This document shows, one piece after another, positions 1 to 10,774 of a stretch of 64,000 bases of DNA (position 1 is the first letter of the stretch; each line of letters opens with the position of its first letter). The notes under the pieces are model-generated. The model made no database searches and was not told where the DNA came from. It was given only the letters and a program-made list of their open reading frames with translations. Source of the DNA: Coccinella septempunctata (Eukaryota > Arthropoda > Insecta > Coleoptera > Coccinellidae). A program made the translations under genes and the position numbers. The DNA lies in assembly GCF_907165205.1 (NCBI RefSeq), contig NC_058194.1, positions 27,776,856 to 27,840,855 on the forward strand, read 5' to 3'.

Positions 1-158
1 CGTTTGATATCTCCATGATGAATACGAAATAATTAAAGCAACATCCAACACGATGGTGTATAACATCGAACAAAGAAGTGATGTCAAGCTACACTTAAAA
101 CACTTCTGACATTTAATAATATCGATGTAACAGTTGGCAATCAGAATTTTCTACTCAC

Positions 159-257
159 CAACACCAGGATAAGGCTGCATGCCTGGATATGCTGCGTGTT
201 GTAAGGCTGGCTCTCCGTTTGGTAATCCTTGTGCGGATATAGATAAATGTAGTGCGT
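159..257 (-). CDS. bru-3: CELF/Bruno RNA-binding protein, last linker exon in the window
   Basis: This 99-bp exon encodes HALHLSISAQGLPNGEPALQ followed by HAAYPGMQPYPGV, the tyrosine/proline stretch just before RRM3 in CELF proteins. The acceptor is TTTTCCAG (ends at 258) and the donor GTGAGT at 158-153. It ends one base into a codon, so the next exon should begin with two bases completing an Ala or Gly codon. RRM3 and the C-terminus are expected at coordinates below this window on the same strand. Its length is a multiple of three. Confidence 0.91.
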
Positions 258-1432
258 CTGGAAAATTCCACAATTTCAGAAAACACAAACACAAGCACGT
301 CATGTATTATTATGTTGAATGAGAGCAATTGCAATTTCTGGACAACATTTTATTCATTATTGTTGGTGATGTAGGTTGGCTAGAGTTCAGACTTACAGAA
401 CTCTGACCAGGTATATGTATTGTTCTTGTGCCCTACCCTGTTGAATTTCGTCACTTCATGAGGATCAAGATCTGTTTTATGTATGTACCACAAGCAAGCA
501 CATACACATTACTTGTCAAATATTACCCAGTCAGCAGTCATACGAATACTGGAAGCTCAGTATTATGGTTCCTTCAAGGTTCTGGTGTAGGTCTGTGAAG
601 GCACTACGGGAGTTTTTCCGTAGGGTTATTTTTAACCCCTTTTAAGGTTTTTCCCAAGACCACAACAAAGGTCTGTTGTTAACCTTGATACCCTTCTCGT
701 GAACTCATCGGCTTGTATATCTTCTTTAATGTGCTGTACCCAGGTAATCCTACTGTCTTGGAGAGGTTACAGCTGCACCAAAGCTTTTCAAAAGCTCTAA
801 GTTTACGAGTCATCACTTATCCAGAATGAATGCACCGAAAGTGTCTGAGAATCCATCAGAAAATCAGTCCGCGACAACTGGATTGGCTTCTTTGTATAGA
901 AGAGGGAAAATCATTGAATCTTTTCACTTGTGTGAGTCCTGGACTAAATTTCAGAGGCGATCTTCGTTTTGTAACTCTCCTAGCTTTGAAGTGGCTTTTG
1001 CCAAGGCCACAGAAGGGTTCATGTCCAACAGGTTCGACTTTTGATTCGCACTTTTACCACAGTTGCTTGGCACCCACAGGAGAGTCCCTTACTTCATTGC
1101 CTTTACGGTTTGCAGCATAGGTTAGCAGACATTTGGACTACCTTTGTCGATTATATCTAAGAAATTCGTGAAGAAGAGGCAGTAGATTCAAATTCTCAAG
1201 AGGGAAAGACCATTACACATTCCATGCTCCACTGAGTTTTTTAGATTTTTCTAAGACCAGCTTGACGGAGGAGATCTTCGGACGTTTTGCAAATTTGTTT
1301 CAATAGTTGTGCACATATCGAAGCAATAAATGATCAAATGTGGACTGAGTTAAGTGAATACTAACGCTACCTATTTTCGGATCAGAAACGTGAAAGTTAT
1401 TTAAAGAAAACGAGAACAGTGATCAAACTTAC
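258..1432 (-). other. bru-3 intron between the last two linker exons
   Basis: This 1.17-kb GT-AG intron holds one decayed retroelement piece (about 540-790). The remaining bases look single copy. Plus-strand frames at 826-1120 have no recognisable domain. Confidence 0.8.
540..790 (-). mobile_element. Decayed non-LTR retrotransposon fragment (RNase H to C-terminus)
   Basis: Read on the minus strand, 690-790 resembles the end of an RNase H domain in degenerate form: a TWVQH block where TWVPGH is expected, then a QADEF block in place of the usual EKADEL. The flank 545-625 is recognisably similar to family B sequence at 3975-4080 (GAAGCTCAG, then TTCTGGTGTAGGT). It is heavily mutated and has no open frame. 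It is probably an old relative of family B; the exact limits are unclear. Confidence 0.45.
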
Positions 1433-1591
1433 GGGCAGGGTAGGACTGGGGAATTCCGTTCGTATAAACCCCTTCAGTTCCTCCTGGTTGCCCGTTGGGG
1501 GTTTGCGCCGCCATGTTGAATGTCGGCATTGTTGGGGACGGGAGACTTGGAATTGTTCCATTCACGGGTTGTCCGTTGCCACCACCAACCT
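1433..1591 (-). CDS. bru-3: CELF/Bruno RNA-binding protein, linker exon (Pro/Gly/Asn-rich)
   Basis: This 159-bp exon continues the linker: EVGGGNGQPVNGTIPSLPSP, then TMPTFNMAAQTPNGQPGG and EGVYTNGIPQSYPA. The pattern SLPSPTMP, then NGQPGG, then VYTNGI is a recognisable insect bruno-3 signature. The acceptor is TTTTTTCGCAG and the donor GTAAGT. It enters with two bases completing Glu and leaves with a single C that joins AC in the next exon to give His. The plus-strand open frame over the same bases is an artefact of this GC-richer exon. Confidence 0.92.
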
Positions 1592-1859
1592 CTGCGAAAA
1601 AACAATCACCTACTTAATTAAATTTAAATGATTACTGCCCTTCAGATTTGAATATGTTGTAATGAGCAAGTTATTCAGCAAAAGTCTAGTATCCGCCATT
1701 TTAGAATGAGAATGCAGCCGGCGGTTGCAGTTGTGAAAACCATTCGGCAGTTTATTAAGTTTCATATTTCCATTAGTCGCTTTTTGAGGTCAGAAAAGTC
1801 TGATTTATATCCAGAATTTTGCTGTTTTCCTTATTCTTAATTGTCCTATGATTACTCAC
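1592..1859 (-). other. Short bru-3 intron (268 bp)
   Basis: A compact GT-AG intron between two linker exons, with a T-rich tract before the acceptor at 1592. No repeats were seen. Most of the gene's other introns are kilobases long. Confidence 0.85.
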
Positions 1860-1989
1860 CAGATGTGGGTGGGACCACAGAGTTCGCCATACCGTTGATG
1901 GTAGCATGGGGGATTTGCGTGGCTAACGCCGCCATTGGATTAATGTAAGTACCTTGTGCACTTGCTGCAGCCATCAAAGCTGCTTGTTG
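1860..1989 (-). CDS. bru-3: CELF/Bruno RNA-binding protein, linker exon (Ala-rich)
   Basis: This 130-bp exon encodes 43 residues plus one base. It begins QQAALMAAASAQGTY and continues INPMAALATQIPH and NGMANSVVPPTS. The QQAALMA and NPMAALA strings are standard landmarks of the CELF3-6 linker between RRM2 and RRM3. The acceptor is GTTACAG and the donor GTGAGT. The terminal G joins the AG that opens the next exon to make Glu. The linker is low-complexity, rich in Ala, Gln and Pro, and mediates protein-protein contacts in the family. It is separated from the next exon by only 268 bp. Confidence 0.92.
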
Positions 1990-3640
1990 CTGTAACAAAT
2001 TAGGAACAATTATCACCGAGTCGAATGTACGGTTAGTTAGGTCGCATCAATGGACTGATATCTTTGTCAGGATCACAGATAGTCGGAGATGTAAGCGTAT
2101 TGACGGAATTACAAGCCAAATTTGTATCTGTCGATACTGGTAGAGTCGAAAATTTTTTTGTTCTGAACATGTAGACTAGTACACCAACACTTTTGAAAAA
2201 CGGTTGAATAGTACAGTCAACTATATGAAAATGCGGCTTTATTTAACGAACGACATCCTGGCAAAAATGTATCCGCTGCTTACGTTCTCCAACAGGTTGC
2301 CAAATTTGACGTTACTGGTTCAGTCGAAAACAAAAATAGGGCGCATGACAGAGGCGAAGCGAGGGACGTGGCTGTCTTAGGTCATGTAGCAATAGATCCG
2401 AAATTTGGTACTTGAGGACCCAAAAATTTGTTCCCATCTGAAAAAAAATCGGGGATCTTTTGCTCCAGGTCATGAAGATGTATTAAGGCTTTTTTTGGGG
2501 ATTTGTGATTTCAGTGAAAATTTTTTCAACTATATTTCAGATGCTGTTCAACACAGTGGTTGCTTCGTGGAAATTGTTAGTGAAGTTGTGTAGAAAGCTG
2601 GGGTTGAATTCCGGAAAGTCAGTATCAATATGAATTTCCCGGAAACGGATTCAAATCAGAAGTTTCATTTATCGAAAACGAGCGTTCGATTCGGAAGATC
2701 CTTTGATTCATCAAGCGAGAAAGTTATTCTTTCGAAGCGGCAAAAACGTTTCGACGAAAACCCATCATAACCGTTGCGCAAATCCAAAAAAAAAACTCAT
2801 AACAATGGCGAAAGACTGGATTCACTCCAGGACGCGACAAACGAAGTCGACACAGTCGAAAACTTCGATATTTTGTCGGGAAATTAATTCGAGCTCCATA
2901 AAAGGGACCGGAGCGGAACGAATGCACATCCCCATGTAAACGATGTTTAATGGAGATCCCTGGCACGATATTTGAATAATATGATGGAATAAGAAGCGCG
3001 GAAAGAGCAGCGAGATGTTCTCTGCCGAGCGCTGAATGTCAATTATATTCTTTTTCAATAAAGCGGACGACGCGAATGAATATTCAGTCTTTATTAAAAG
3101 TCGTTTGATATTCGGTTTTGCCGGCTCCTTCTCGGCGGAAATTAGACCCTCTACTACATCGAGCGTTTCGTCGAATCGCACGAACGAGATCATTAGGCTG
3201 AAATGCGTGTTTGAAAATCTCCACCATTCGAAATGACCGAATCATAACCATTTTTTGGGTTTCGTCCCTCGCAGGCAGGTGATACCTTGCGATTGCGGTG
3301 AGGTCGACATACGGACAACAAAAGAAGCATTAGAACAAGACGAAAAACGCACAAAAATTTCGACAAAATCAGACGTAAGCATTTGAAGAACATGCCTTGG
3401 AGGATGGACACAAATCAATTCTCGACACAATAAGCGAATGTTCGTGGATGAACATGAAAGCCATCGAGATCTACAAACATAAAAATCAACAGAAGAGAAG
3501 GAACTTCCGCAGCACATAGCGCCTGGCTGCCAGTAATCGATAAGACAAAAATAAAACCAATGTGGAAGAGATGACCTTCGAATACGTTACCGTGGCACTG
3601 TGGTATCTCATGGTGAACATTTAATACACCAATAAGAATT
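1990..3640. other. Intronic sequence, no recognised gene
   Basis: Part of the 2.9-kb bru-3 intron. It contains a 123-codon minus-strand open frame (2822-3193) and several shorter overlapping ones with no domain or codon pattern I recognise. The 2680-3240 part looks richer in CpG than its surroundings and free of the repeat families seen elsewhere. I would not call a gene here. Confidence 0.6.
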
Positions 3641-3671
3641 AACTCTGAATTGAACTTGCCAATTTGCCATC
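3641..3671 (-). repeat. Family C repeat, part split by the family B insertion
   Basis: Bases 3643-3671 (CTTGCCAATTTGCCATC...) match the reverse complement of about 50030-50060. They are separated from the rest of the family C fragment (4681-4860) by the retrotransposon at 3685-4667. Confidence 0.6.
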
Positions 3672-3684
3672 GTCAGGACAACTA
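3672..3684. repeat. Target-site duplication, left copy (13 bp)
   Basis: GTCAGGACAACTA at 3672-3684 is repeated exactly at 4668-4680, bracketing the family B retrotransposon. Thirteen base pairs is typical for target-primed reverse transcription. Confidence 0.85.
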
Positions 3685-4667
3685 TTATTGTAGATGTAGA
3701 TCTTTTGTTCTCTACCCTACACATTCATAGGAACCCAAGGAGGTCGTCAGTGATGTTGATGAAACCGACAACATCCTTAGGGGCCTTAGTCGTAACTTGT
3801 GAGTATCCAGGACCAGTTTCCCAATATGAGTGGTTCTTAGGCCAGCCAGCTCTGGACACTTGCATACCATGTGTTCAGCTATTTCTGCTTTTGATCCACA
3901 TAGCCTACAAATCTCATCTGCTGACTTACAAACGGCACAAATGATATTTGTACCGACAGTGTCCTGTCAACAGTCCCACCATCACCCGAAGCTCAGCTCG
4001 TGACAGCTTCAGCAGTTTTCTGGTGTAGGTAGGTGAAATCATCACGAATGTCTTGACTGAGTAAGTCCAGGAGTGTTTCTCCAGGGGGTTATTCTGTTGT
4101 TCAACTCCCATTGTTGGACCGTTGCCTTAATTGGTATTTTCCAAACCAAGGAAAGCTCAGGTCCAGCAGGTGTTAACCTCGATGCCTTTTTTGCAACACT
4201 ACAATGCCCTGGTTCCCATAGTAGTCACTTTGTTGTCTCTGGCCAGTTGCTTTATGGTATACGGAACTCCCATGTCAGCAGAGATTTTTGGCAGTGTGAT
4301 TCCAAGGACCTAACCTGGCTGTTCGTGGTGATATAGATATGCGCCTCTTTGAAGTTTATTTTAAGACACTCCTCAGCGCATACGTAAACAGCCAGTGTCT
4401 CGGTCTGTAAAATAGAGGGTTCACTTCCCAGGGCTTTATAAATCCTCAGTTTAGGTCCATATACCGGTGCCCCTTTCTGATTTTGATCCATCAGTAAACC
4501 ACGTCGATAACTTTTTGTCCAAACGATTTACGAAACTTATTGCACTAGTCGGTATGACCGTTTCAAAGGGCGTTTCGATATCGAAAATGATTGGCATGAC
4601 ATCCGATGGTTTTGCCAAGAGGTTTGACTTAAGTTGATTCAATATGCTCATATGTAGGATATTAAGG
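3685..4667 (-). mobile_element. Family B non-LTR retrotransposon, 5'-truncated copy
   Basis: A 983-bp insertion between exact 13-bp duplications. The minus strand encodes pieces of RNase H (STWFTDGSKS near 4500, containing the first catalytic Asp; then a LQTETLAVY block carrying the catalytic Glu). Downstream is a C-terminal region that aligns with the copies at 37456 and 54205 (NPLEKHSWTYS, LSRAELRVMVG, APKDVVGFIN). Frameshifts and stops separate the pieces, so it is dead. The 3' end at 3685-3720 reads as short TAGATG/ACATCT-like repeats, as in several RNase H-bearing LINE clades. The clade (I, LOA or similar) is not determined. Confidence 0.85.
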
Positions 4668-4680
4668 GTCAGGACAACTA
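4668..4680. repeat. Target-site duplication, right copy (13 bp)
   Basis: Exact repeat of 3672-3684 at the truncated 5' end of the family B copy. Confidence 0.85.
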
Positions 4681-4860
4681 GATGGAGAACGTTCCACCGA
4701 AGAAGAGAAGATGGTTTCGGTCTCTTTTGACCTCGTCAGAGTAACACAGCTCCTTCTCCGATGGAAAAACGGTTGGAATTGATGGACCCTATTTAAATAC
4801 TGGTAGTCGCTTCTAAGTATTATCGAGCGCCATCCAGTATGACGACACCGCTGGCATCAG
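4681..4860 (-). repeat. Family C repeat fragment next to the exon 4915-5058 donor
   Basis: Bases 4681-4850 match, in reverse complement, 49775-50025: GAGCGCCAYCCAGTATGA, CATCGGAGAAG, GAGGTCAAA and TCTTCGATGGA blocks in the same order. The fragment ends about 55 bp from the splice donor at 4914. A shorter resemblance occurs at 36135-36180. Confidence 0.6.
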
Positions 4861-4914
4861 CGGTTTTTCTTGTATTCAATTGGAATACACGTTCTACAGA
4901 GTGACCAAACTTAC

Positions 4915-5058
4915 CTGTGCGTAAGCTCCATAAGCACCGAACTGGTTGAACACGAAGGGGTTGAGTAAACTCATGTTTCCGGCCATCTGCTGCATACGTC
5001 TCAATTGGCGTTCTTTTTCTGTATCGGCAAACTTTACTACTAGGCTGGAAGAAGCTCC
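4915..5058 (-). CDS. bru-3: CELF/Bruno RNA-binding protein, RRM2 end and start of linker
   Basis: This 144-bp, phase 0-0 exon of 48 codons encodes the end of RRM2 (GASSSLVVKFADTEKERQLR), the conserved RMQQMAG stretch and the first part of the divergent linker, including NPFVFNQFGAYGAYAQ. That last string is characteristic of the CELF3-6/bruno-3 group as I recall it, and is the main reason for the symbol. The acceptor is preceded by CTTTTCTTTTCAG and the donor is GTAAG. Its length is a multiple of three, so it could be skipped without a frameshift. A 293-bp-arm palindrome lies about 0.8 kb upstream of its acceptor, and transposon DNA starts within about 60-90 bp downstream of its donor. Confidence 0.93.
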
Positions 5059-5846
5059 CTGAAAAGAAAAGATCAGTGATTATAGAAATCGATACCACAG
5101 AAAATGAGATGAGACAAGAAACTGCGAACAAAGAACCAATTTTGTTCAGCTAGTTATATTTTCACCATCATTTTGGCAGTTTTTCGGACGAGAGTATCAG
5201 GAAATCTCTCTGAATTCCTTGATTCTCTTTCGACCGAATTGAGAATTTAATAATCCGTATGATTTGTAGGTTTAAAGCTATAACCTTCAATAAAGTTTTC
5301 AACTTCCAATGATTAAACATAAATGACTCGTTCTTATGTCAGTTCTAACAGCACAAGAGACGCCGTCTGATGAATAAACATCGAGGAAACACTAACGTTT
5401 GTTCATCTCGCGTCATCGCCAAGACTTCCAGGAATTTCCCCTTAATTTTGGTGCTCCGGCGACTGGCTCAAAATTCCCAATTTCTGCGAAATTGCAAGGA
5501 AACATTCTCAAGTTGGGTCGCTTACAGCTACTTTATGTCTTGACTCCCACTACCAGACGGAATTCTGGAATTCCACTAACTTTTAATCAATTATATTATT
5601 TCCCAGAAAATGCCATTTTCTTGTTTGCGCGATATTATTGAAAGTTATGTTGCGAACGTGACGGAATTGGCGATGGTCACGGAATGAGGACGGAATAAAC
5701 GATTGGTCCGAGGCTATTTCCGGGAGAGTAAGACATTTCTAAGAGGGGGATGCAAGGGTTGAAAGGAAAACTAACGATAGATCTTGACGAGACCCTATTC
5801 GAACGAAAGTGGTAGCTTTTGCTAGTCGAAATTCGGACAAACCGAA
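5059..5846. other. Intronic sequence upstream of the exon 4915-5058 acceptor
   Basis: Apparently unique AT-rich intron. The first 15 bases form the polypyrimidine tract and CAG acceptor (minus strand). No gene is supported. Confidence 0.6.
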
Positions 5847-6453
5847 TTCATTTCGAAATAACTTTTTGAGGTGTGCATCGATTTTGATCGTTTTGCTGTC
5901 TATTCGTAGCCTATTCCATCTAGTTTATCACCTGAAGTCTAGTCTGCAGGAATTTCGATGGAATTGGATGGTATATAGAGTAGAACTGATATTAGTAATT
6001 TCTTCTAAACTTCTGAACACCCTGTGGAGGTAATTAGTGACGCAATGATGGGTCTTTGAATGAGTTCTTGAAGCCTGATCTTCTGTCAACATTTTCCTGT
6101 TTAATTCACGTCAGTAGCTCCTTTCTGGAAGGAAATACGCGGAGTTTCATTCGAAAAAACGTATTTCCTTCCAGAAAGGAGCTACTGACGTGAATTAAAC
6201 AGGAAAATGTTAATAGAAGATCAGGCTTCACAAGCTCATTTAAAGATTTATCATTGCATCACTGATTACCTCCACAGGGTGTTCAGAAATTTAGAGGAAA
6301 TTCCAACTTTCAGTTCCACCTTTTATACCATCGAATTCAATTGAAATTCCTGCAGACTCGACATCAGTTGATAAACTAGATGAAAAAGGCTACAAATAGA
6401 CAACAAAATGATCAAAATCGATGCACACCTCAAAAAGTTATTTCAAAATGAAA
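5847..6453. repeat. Long palindrome, two arms of about 293 bp around a 20-bp spacer
   Basis: The left arm 5847-6139 and right arm 6160-6453 are reverse complements. The inner 85 bp or so is almost perfect (…CTTTCTGGAAGGAAATACG / CGTATTTCCTTCCAGAAAG…); the outer part has scattered mismatches and small indels. Each arm contains GAACACCCTGTGG, the terminal motif of the TACAGGGTG miniature elements. Transcribed from either strand it would fold into a hairpin of roughly 290 bp. It may be a palindromic miniature element or an inverted duplication of one. No coding potential. Confidence 0.9.
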
Positions 6454-7910
6454 TTTTTTTCTGGGGATCAGGTGACACAGGTAAACGACCTCAAAATGGT
6501 GGAGCCCTCAGCTTTATGTAAGGCGTCAGACTAGGGGCGAAGTCATGAGCGTATCCACGTTGAAGAAATGATCGGTTTAGTATATAAACGCCATCTAGAT
6601 ACGCAAAAATTTTACGCGGAAGCACCACCCCATGAATTTTTGATTTGGCGCAACCGATTACTTCGGAAAGCAATCCAACTTTAGCGAAAATAATAGCCGG
6701 AAAAGTGGAGGCTCGCGAAATACCTATCTACGTAATTTACATTAACCGGCTCGGGGGAAATTCGAGCGGATGAATTCGAACCCCTAAACGATGCCCCCAC
6801 ACGCCCCCACGCCCCCATGCATGTTTAATGTCGCGCCCACAGGGTCACTTTATTCCCGAGCATTTAATGGCAAGACTTATTCAATTTGTATGAGAATTAA
6901 CTTCGGTTATGAACTCTGGGGTGTTTTTAACGAAAGACGTTTCCCCAGGACGACGCCGTATAGTGGAGGGATGGTCCACATCCCGCCGTCCCCACTTCGG
7001 CGTTTTCCTGGGAGATGGGTAAATATTTAATCTTGAAAGTGAACAGTTATGCCCGACGATCAGGGAGGCACGTACATTAATAGAGGACCGTCAAAGGAAT
7101 TACTGAGGTATTAAATGGAATTTCGAAGAATTATCTATCTAGCGTGAACGTGTTCCTCACCGAGAATAACGCGCCGTTCTTATTTATTCATACTCACGCT
7201 CCGTGCGGGAGTATTCCCGGAATTTTCGGGGGAACGGCGGATCCAAGATGAGCCGAGAGTATTCACGATTTTTCTTGAAGTTGATCAGTTCCATTAAGGT
7301 CCATAGAATACGAGCTCGAGGCCCGATAAAAGCGCTCAAAAGCCTTATCGTTGTTTACATATAAAAAACTGGCTCAGTTTCTAACAAACTGATGTTTTCC
7401 TTCCTCTTCTTTCGACGCACTGATCCTTAACTTTGTATGCCCTGGGGCCGCTGGTGGGCCGAAGACGGACCTGTGTTGTGGGGACAGTACCGGGATAGGA
7501 TACAAAGAGCCTTATGGGGAGTTAAAATCGATTCATTCCAATTGAATCCACCAATCTTTCATTTTATCTGTTTCGTGTTTCTGGGAATGAGGGCGTTATC
7601 ACTTCTCCAAATATCTGTGATCTTGTTATATCTGAGTTAAAGGCATATGAATTTCTATTTCAATATTTCGATTAATCCGATACACTTGAAACTCAGTAAC
7701 TTCCTAAAAGTACCGACACGAAGATTTGTTGAGATCATATCACAAGAAAATAAGAAAATTATTATGTTACTTTTGTTCTAATGTTCGTAGATCTCGATGG
7801 ATTCTCTCCCTATCATTGAAAGTTAACCCTTTATATTTGAAATAGTTTGAGAAACATTATGTCTTCATCATTCAAGCAATTGTTAACTTATTCGTATGAT
7901 ACAGTCGAGC
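6454..7910. other. Intronic sequence with a CpG-rich stretch (6690-7330)
   Basis: No repeats or genes are recognised. Bases 6690-7330 contain many CpG dinucleotides and AT-rich homeodomain-like words (TTAATGG, TAAATATTTAA), unlike the repeat DNA around them. It could be conserved regulatory DNA; not proven. Confidence 0.5.
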
Positions 7911-8818
7911 CATTCATTAATTCATTTATTGCTGTACCCCATTACAGCGAATAAATCTACAGAAACATATCGGTGGTATCAAAACTTATAATTTCTCCTT
8001 GTGACTGAGTGCCCTCCTGTGACTGAAGAGACCCAACCGTGACCCACAGATCCTTCCACACTCCGGGCATGGATAGTCACCAACCAGATCTAGCCGCCGC
8101 TGTATTCTTCTAGAGTCTCCATTAGAACTGTGGACCAGACCTCCACTGTGATCTGTCTAACGCTAGTTGTTTCCAGTTATGATTGGCATTGACTGATTTC
8201 AGGGATTGTTTCAGTATATCCTTAAGCAGCTTATACTGGCCTCCTGTTTTCCGAGCTCCCTCTCTGAATTCGCCATACAGAGCTATGTATTTTGGAGAAT
8301 CTTGTGTCTTGCATCCTGATAATGTGGCCGCTCCATCTGAGTCGGGCCCTCGTTACTTGAGTCTCAATGGTTATACAACTCGCGCGCTGCAAGACTTCCG
8401 CATTTGAAACGTTGTGAAACCATCTGTGCATTATTTGTCTTAGAGTGCGTTGTTGTGTTTGTTCAAGCTGTTTGATATGTCGCCTGTAGGGCGTCCAGCT
8501 TTGGCTTCCGTGAAGAAGCGTTGGGAGGACCACTGCTTTTCAAACAGCTGTCTTGGTCTTCAAATTGAGATCGTGATTTCGAAACACTCTGTCCTTCAGC
8601 TTCAAGATTGCCCGTAATGCCGAATCGATACGGTTGTGTATTTCCGTGTTCAGGTTAGCCCTAGTATTCATGAAGCTTCCCAAGTATTTGAACTGCTCGA
8701 CTTGTTTCAAAGTTTCATCCTGCAAGATGATATCTGTTTGAAAGCTTTCTGGCGGACTTACCAGGATTTTGGTTTTGTCAATATTGAGTCTAAGTCCAGT
8801 CAGCCTTCGCAGAACATA
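7911..8818 (-). mobile_element. Family A non-LTR retrotransposon, 5'-truncated copy 1
   Basis: The minus strand encodes the thumb and C-terminal part of a LINE reverse transcriptase. It has a LNIDKTKILV motif near 8785, LKQVEQFKYLGSFMNTRAN near 8690, then (frame broken at about 8540) YGSQSWTPYRRHIKQLEQTQ, RQIMHRWFHNVSNAEVLQRA and ARLRWSGHIIRMQDTR. The 3' end has GAATAAAT and a tail of ATGAAT-type repeats at 7911-7930. The copy lacks the endonuclease and the catalytic palm, so it is an inactive fragment. It is one of the two longest family A copies. Confidence 0.88.
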
Positions 8819-8839
8819 CCATATAAAAGCAACCGATAT

Positions 8840-9103
8840 ATGAGGGGTTCAAAGCTGAAGTGAACCAAGTCCATTCAGACTAGTTTTGAGATGAATGGCT
8901 TAGAAGTAGTTCATCACCCATCAATTCAAAAGTGACTTCTTTAGATATTAAAAGGTTAGAATGTAAGAATATGCTTACATAAAAATAATAAGAAATGAAG
9001 AAGTCACTTTTGAATTAATGGGTGATAAACAACTTCTAAGCCATTCATCTCAAAATTAGGCTGAATGGACTTGGTTCACTTCAGTTCTGAACCCCCCATG
9101 TAA
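8840..9103. mobile_element. Palindromic miniature element (about 264 bp)
   Basis: Arms 8840-8942 and 9001-9103 are near-perfect reverse complements, each about 100 bp. Outer ends read TGAGGGGTTCA and, complemented, TGGGGGGTTCA. The central loop of about 58 bp is AT-rich. No open frame. It has MITE architecture but differs in terminal sequence from the TACAGGGTG group, and lies directly beyond the 5' end of family A copy 1. Confidence 0.85.
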
Positions 9104-10167
9104 ACGAAAAAATGATATTAACACAAGAGAAAAGTCTTCCGTAGTGCGTAACAGCGCTTGGCTGCCAGTCGCTGGTCTTGCAAGCCCTCTTCAACTGATC
9201 CAGATACGATAATTAAATGAAAGCATTTTTTCAACTTCTCTTATTGAGAAGGCTTAGGTTTTTGTTTGTTTACAAATAATGCATTCTCACACGTTTTTTC
9301 AGTCACTATAAGCTTTCACTAGATAGCGATGGGTTGCATCAAAACCCGCTAAATATTCAGGTGATAAAATCTACTACAAAATTGGGAGTTTGGCTCATGA
9401 ATGAGCGACAGAAATAATAAATTTGAATGTAAACTTTGTCGTGCTTTTTGCCGGCACGAATTTCCCGCCCCCTCCCCTACGTAGGCAAAGCCATTGTAAT
9501 TCATAAAGCATACAAGAAACTTCCCAAAGCGAACATTTACATTTTTCGATGATGTAACCTCCTGATCCCTCCCTCGTCACGTGATCCATCATCCGCCACC
9601 AGAACAATCATCCACCATCTTTCGGAGCAACGTCAGAACCGACCGCATTTCGAATTGCACTGACACCCACCAACCCCCGCCAACCCCTCCGTCAGGGACG
9701 GACGTAATTATGAATTATTCAGGATTTGGTCGCCTACTTTGGGCCCGTAGTACAAACGATGAGGTTCTGCGCCACTTCCGCGTATTTTTTTTTTTTGGAC
9801 GCGGGGCGTTTTCGATGAAACTCGTAATTTCCTGAAACCGATTACGGGCGTTGGAGGTACGCAAACAACTTCAGCTTATCGTATTTGCCCTCCGAGAGCG
9901 AATTTTTTTCGGTCTTCTGGAACATCAGCGCGTAATATCCATCTGTTTCGTTTTGCGAATAGGTTCGCTTTGGGTGGAGTGCGGTATGGGGTTTTAAAAC
10001 GGAGATTAATGTCACCACGTCGAAATTTTAGCAGAATTCGAATAAATCTAAGCATGTAGGTTTGACAGGCTATCATATCTTGAATTTTACTTTCACACCC
10101 TGTATATCGCATACTAGCAACACGGTTGGCCGCCCTAAGCTCCGGCCTACTTGGCCTTTAGGCTCTA
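9104..10167. other. Intronic sequence, no gene
   Basis: Apparently single copy. Part (9570-10020) is CpG-rich with a run of ten or more T at 9786. Near 10090 a CACCCTGTATA word resembles a miniature-element end, but no partner end was found. Confidence 0.5.
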
Positions 10168-10774
10168 AAGCGGCATATATACTAGGGCTAACCTGGACAC
10201 GGAAATACACAACCATATCAATTCGGCATCACGGGCATTCTGGAAGCTAAAGGTCAGAGTGTTTCAAAATCACGACCTCAATCTGAAGACCAAGACAGCT
10301 GTTTACAAAGCAGTGGTCCTCTCAACGCTTATTTACGGAAGCGAAAGCTGGACGCCCTACCAGCGACATATTACAAAGCTTGAACAAACGCAACAACGTC
10401 ATCTAAGACAAATAATGCACATCAGATGGTTCCATAAAGTTTCAAATGCAGAAGTCTTACAGCGCGCGAGTTGTATAACAATTGAGACTCAAGTAACGAC
10501 GGCCCGACTCAGATGGAGCGGCCACATTCTGAGGATGCAAGACACAAGACTCCCCAAAATAGCTCTGTATGGCGAATTTACAGAGGGAGCCCGGAAACCA
10601 GGAGACCAGTATGAGCGGTTTAAGGATATACTGCATCAATCCCTAAAATCAGTCAATGCCAATCATAACTGGGAACAACTACCGTTAGACAGATCACAGT
10701 GGAGTTCTTTAGTCCACAGTTATAATGGGGACTCGAGAAGAATACAGCGGCGGCCAGATATGGTTCGTGACTAG
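10168..10774 (+). mobile_element. Family A non-LTR retrotransposon fragment, copy 2
   Basis: An open frame at 10259-10774 (171 codons) encodes the post-RT segment of family A: LNLKTKTAVYKAVVLSTLIY, YGSESWTPYQRHITKLEQTQ, RQIMHIRWFHKVSNAEVLQR, RLRWSGHILRMQDTRLPKIA and SYNGDSRRIQRRPDM. Homology begins near 10168 (ACTAGGGCTAACCTGGACAC). It stops at 10774 without the C-terminal zinc finger or 3' tail seen in copies 4 and 5, so both ends are missing. With copy 3 it is one of the best-preserved frames of the family. Confidence 0.88.

Noticed and set aside
1419..1631. Plus-strand frame over a linker exon
   Set aside because: Antisense shadow of the exon at 1433-1591.
2822..3193. 123-codon minus-strand open frame in an intron
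   Set aside because: No domain, no splice partner, overlapping frames on the other strand, and composition that makes long open frames likely.
4820..5131. 103-codon frame over the CELF exon
   Set aside because: It is a different frame of the real exon at 4915-5058, whose own frame matches CELF and has proper splice sites.
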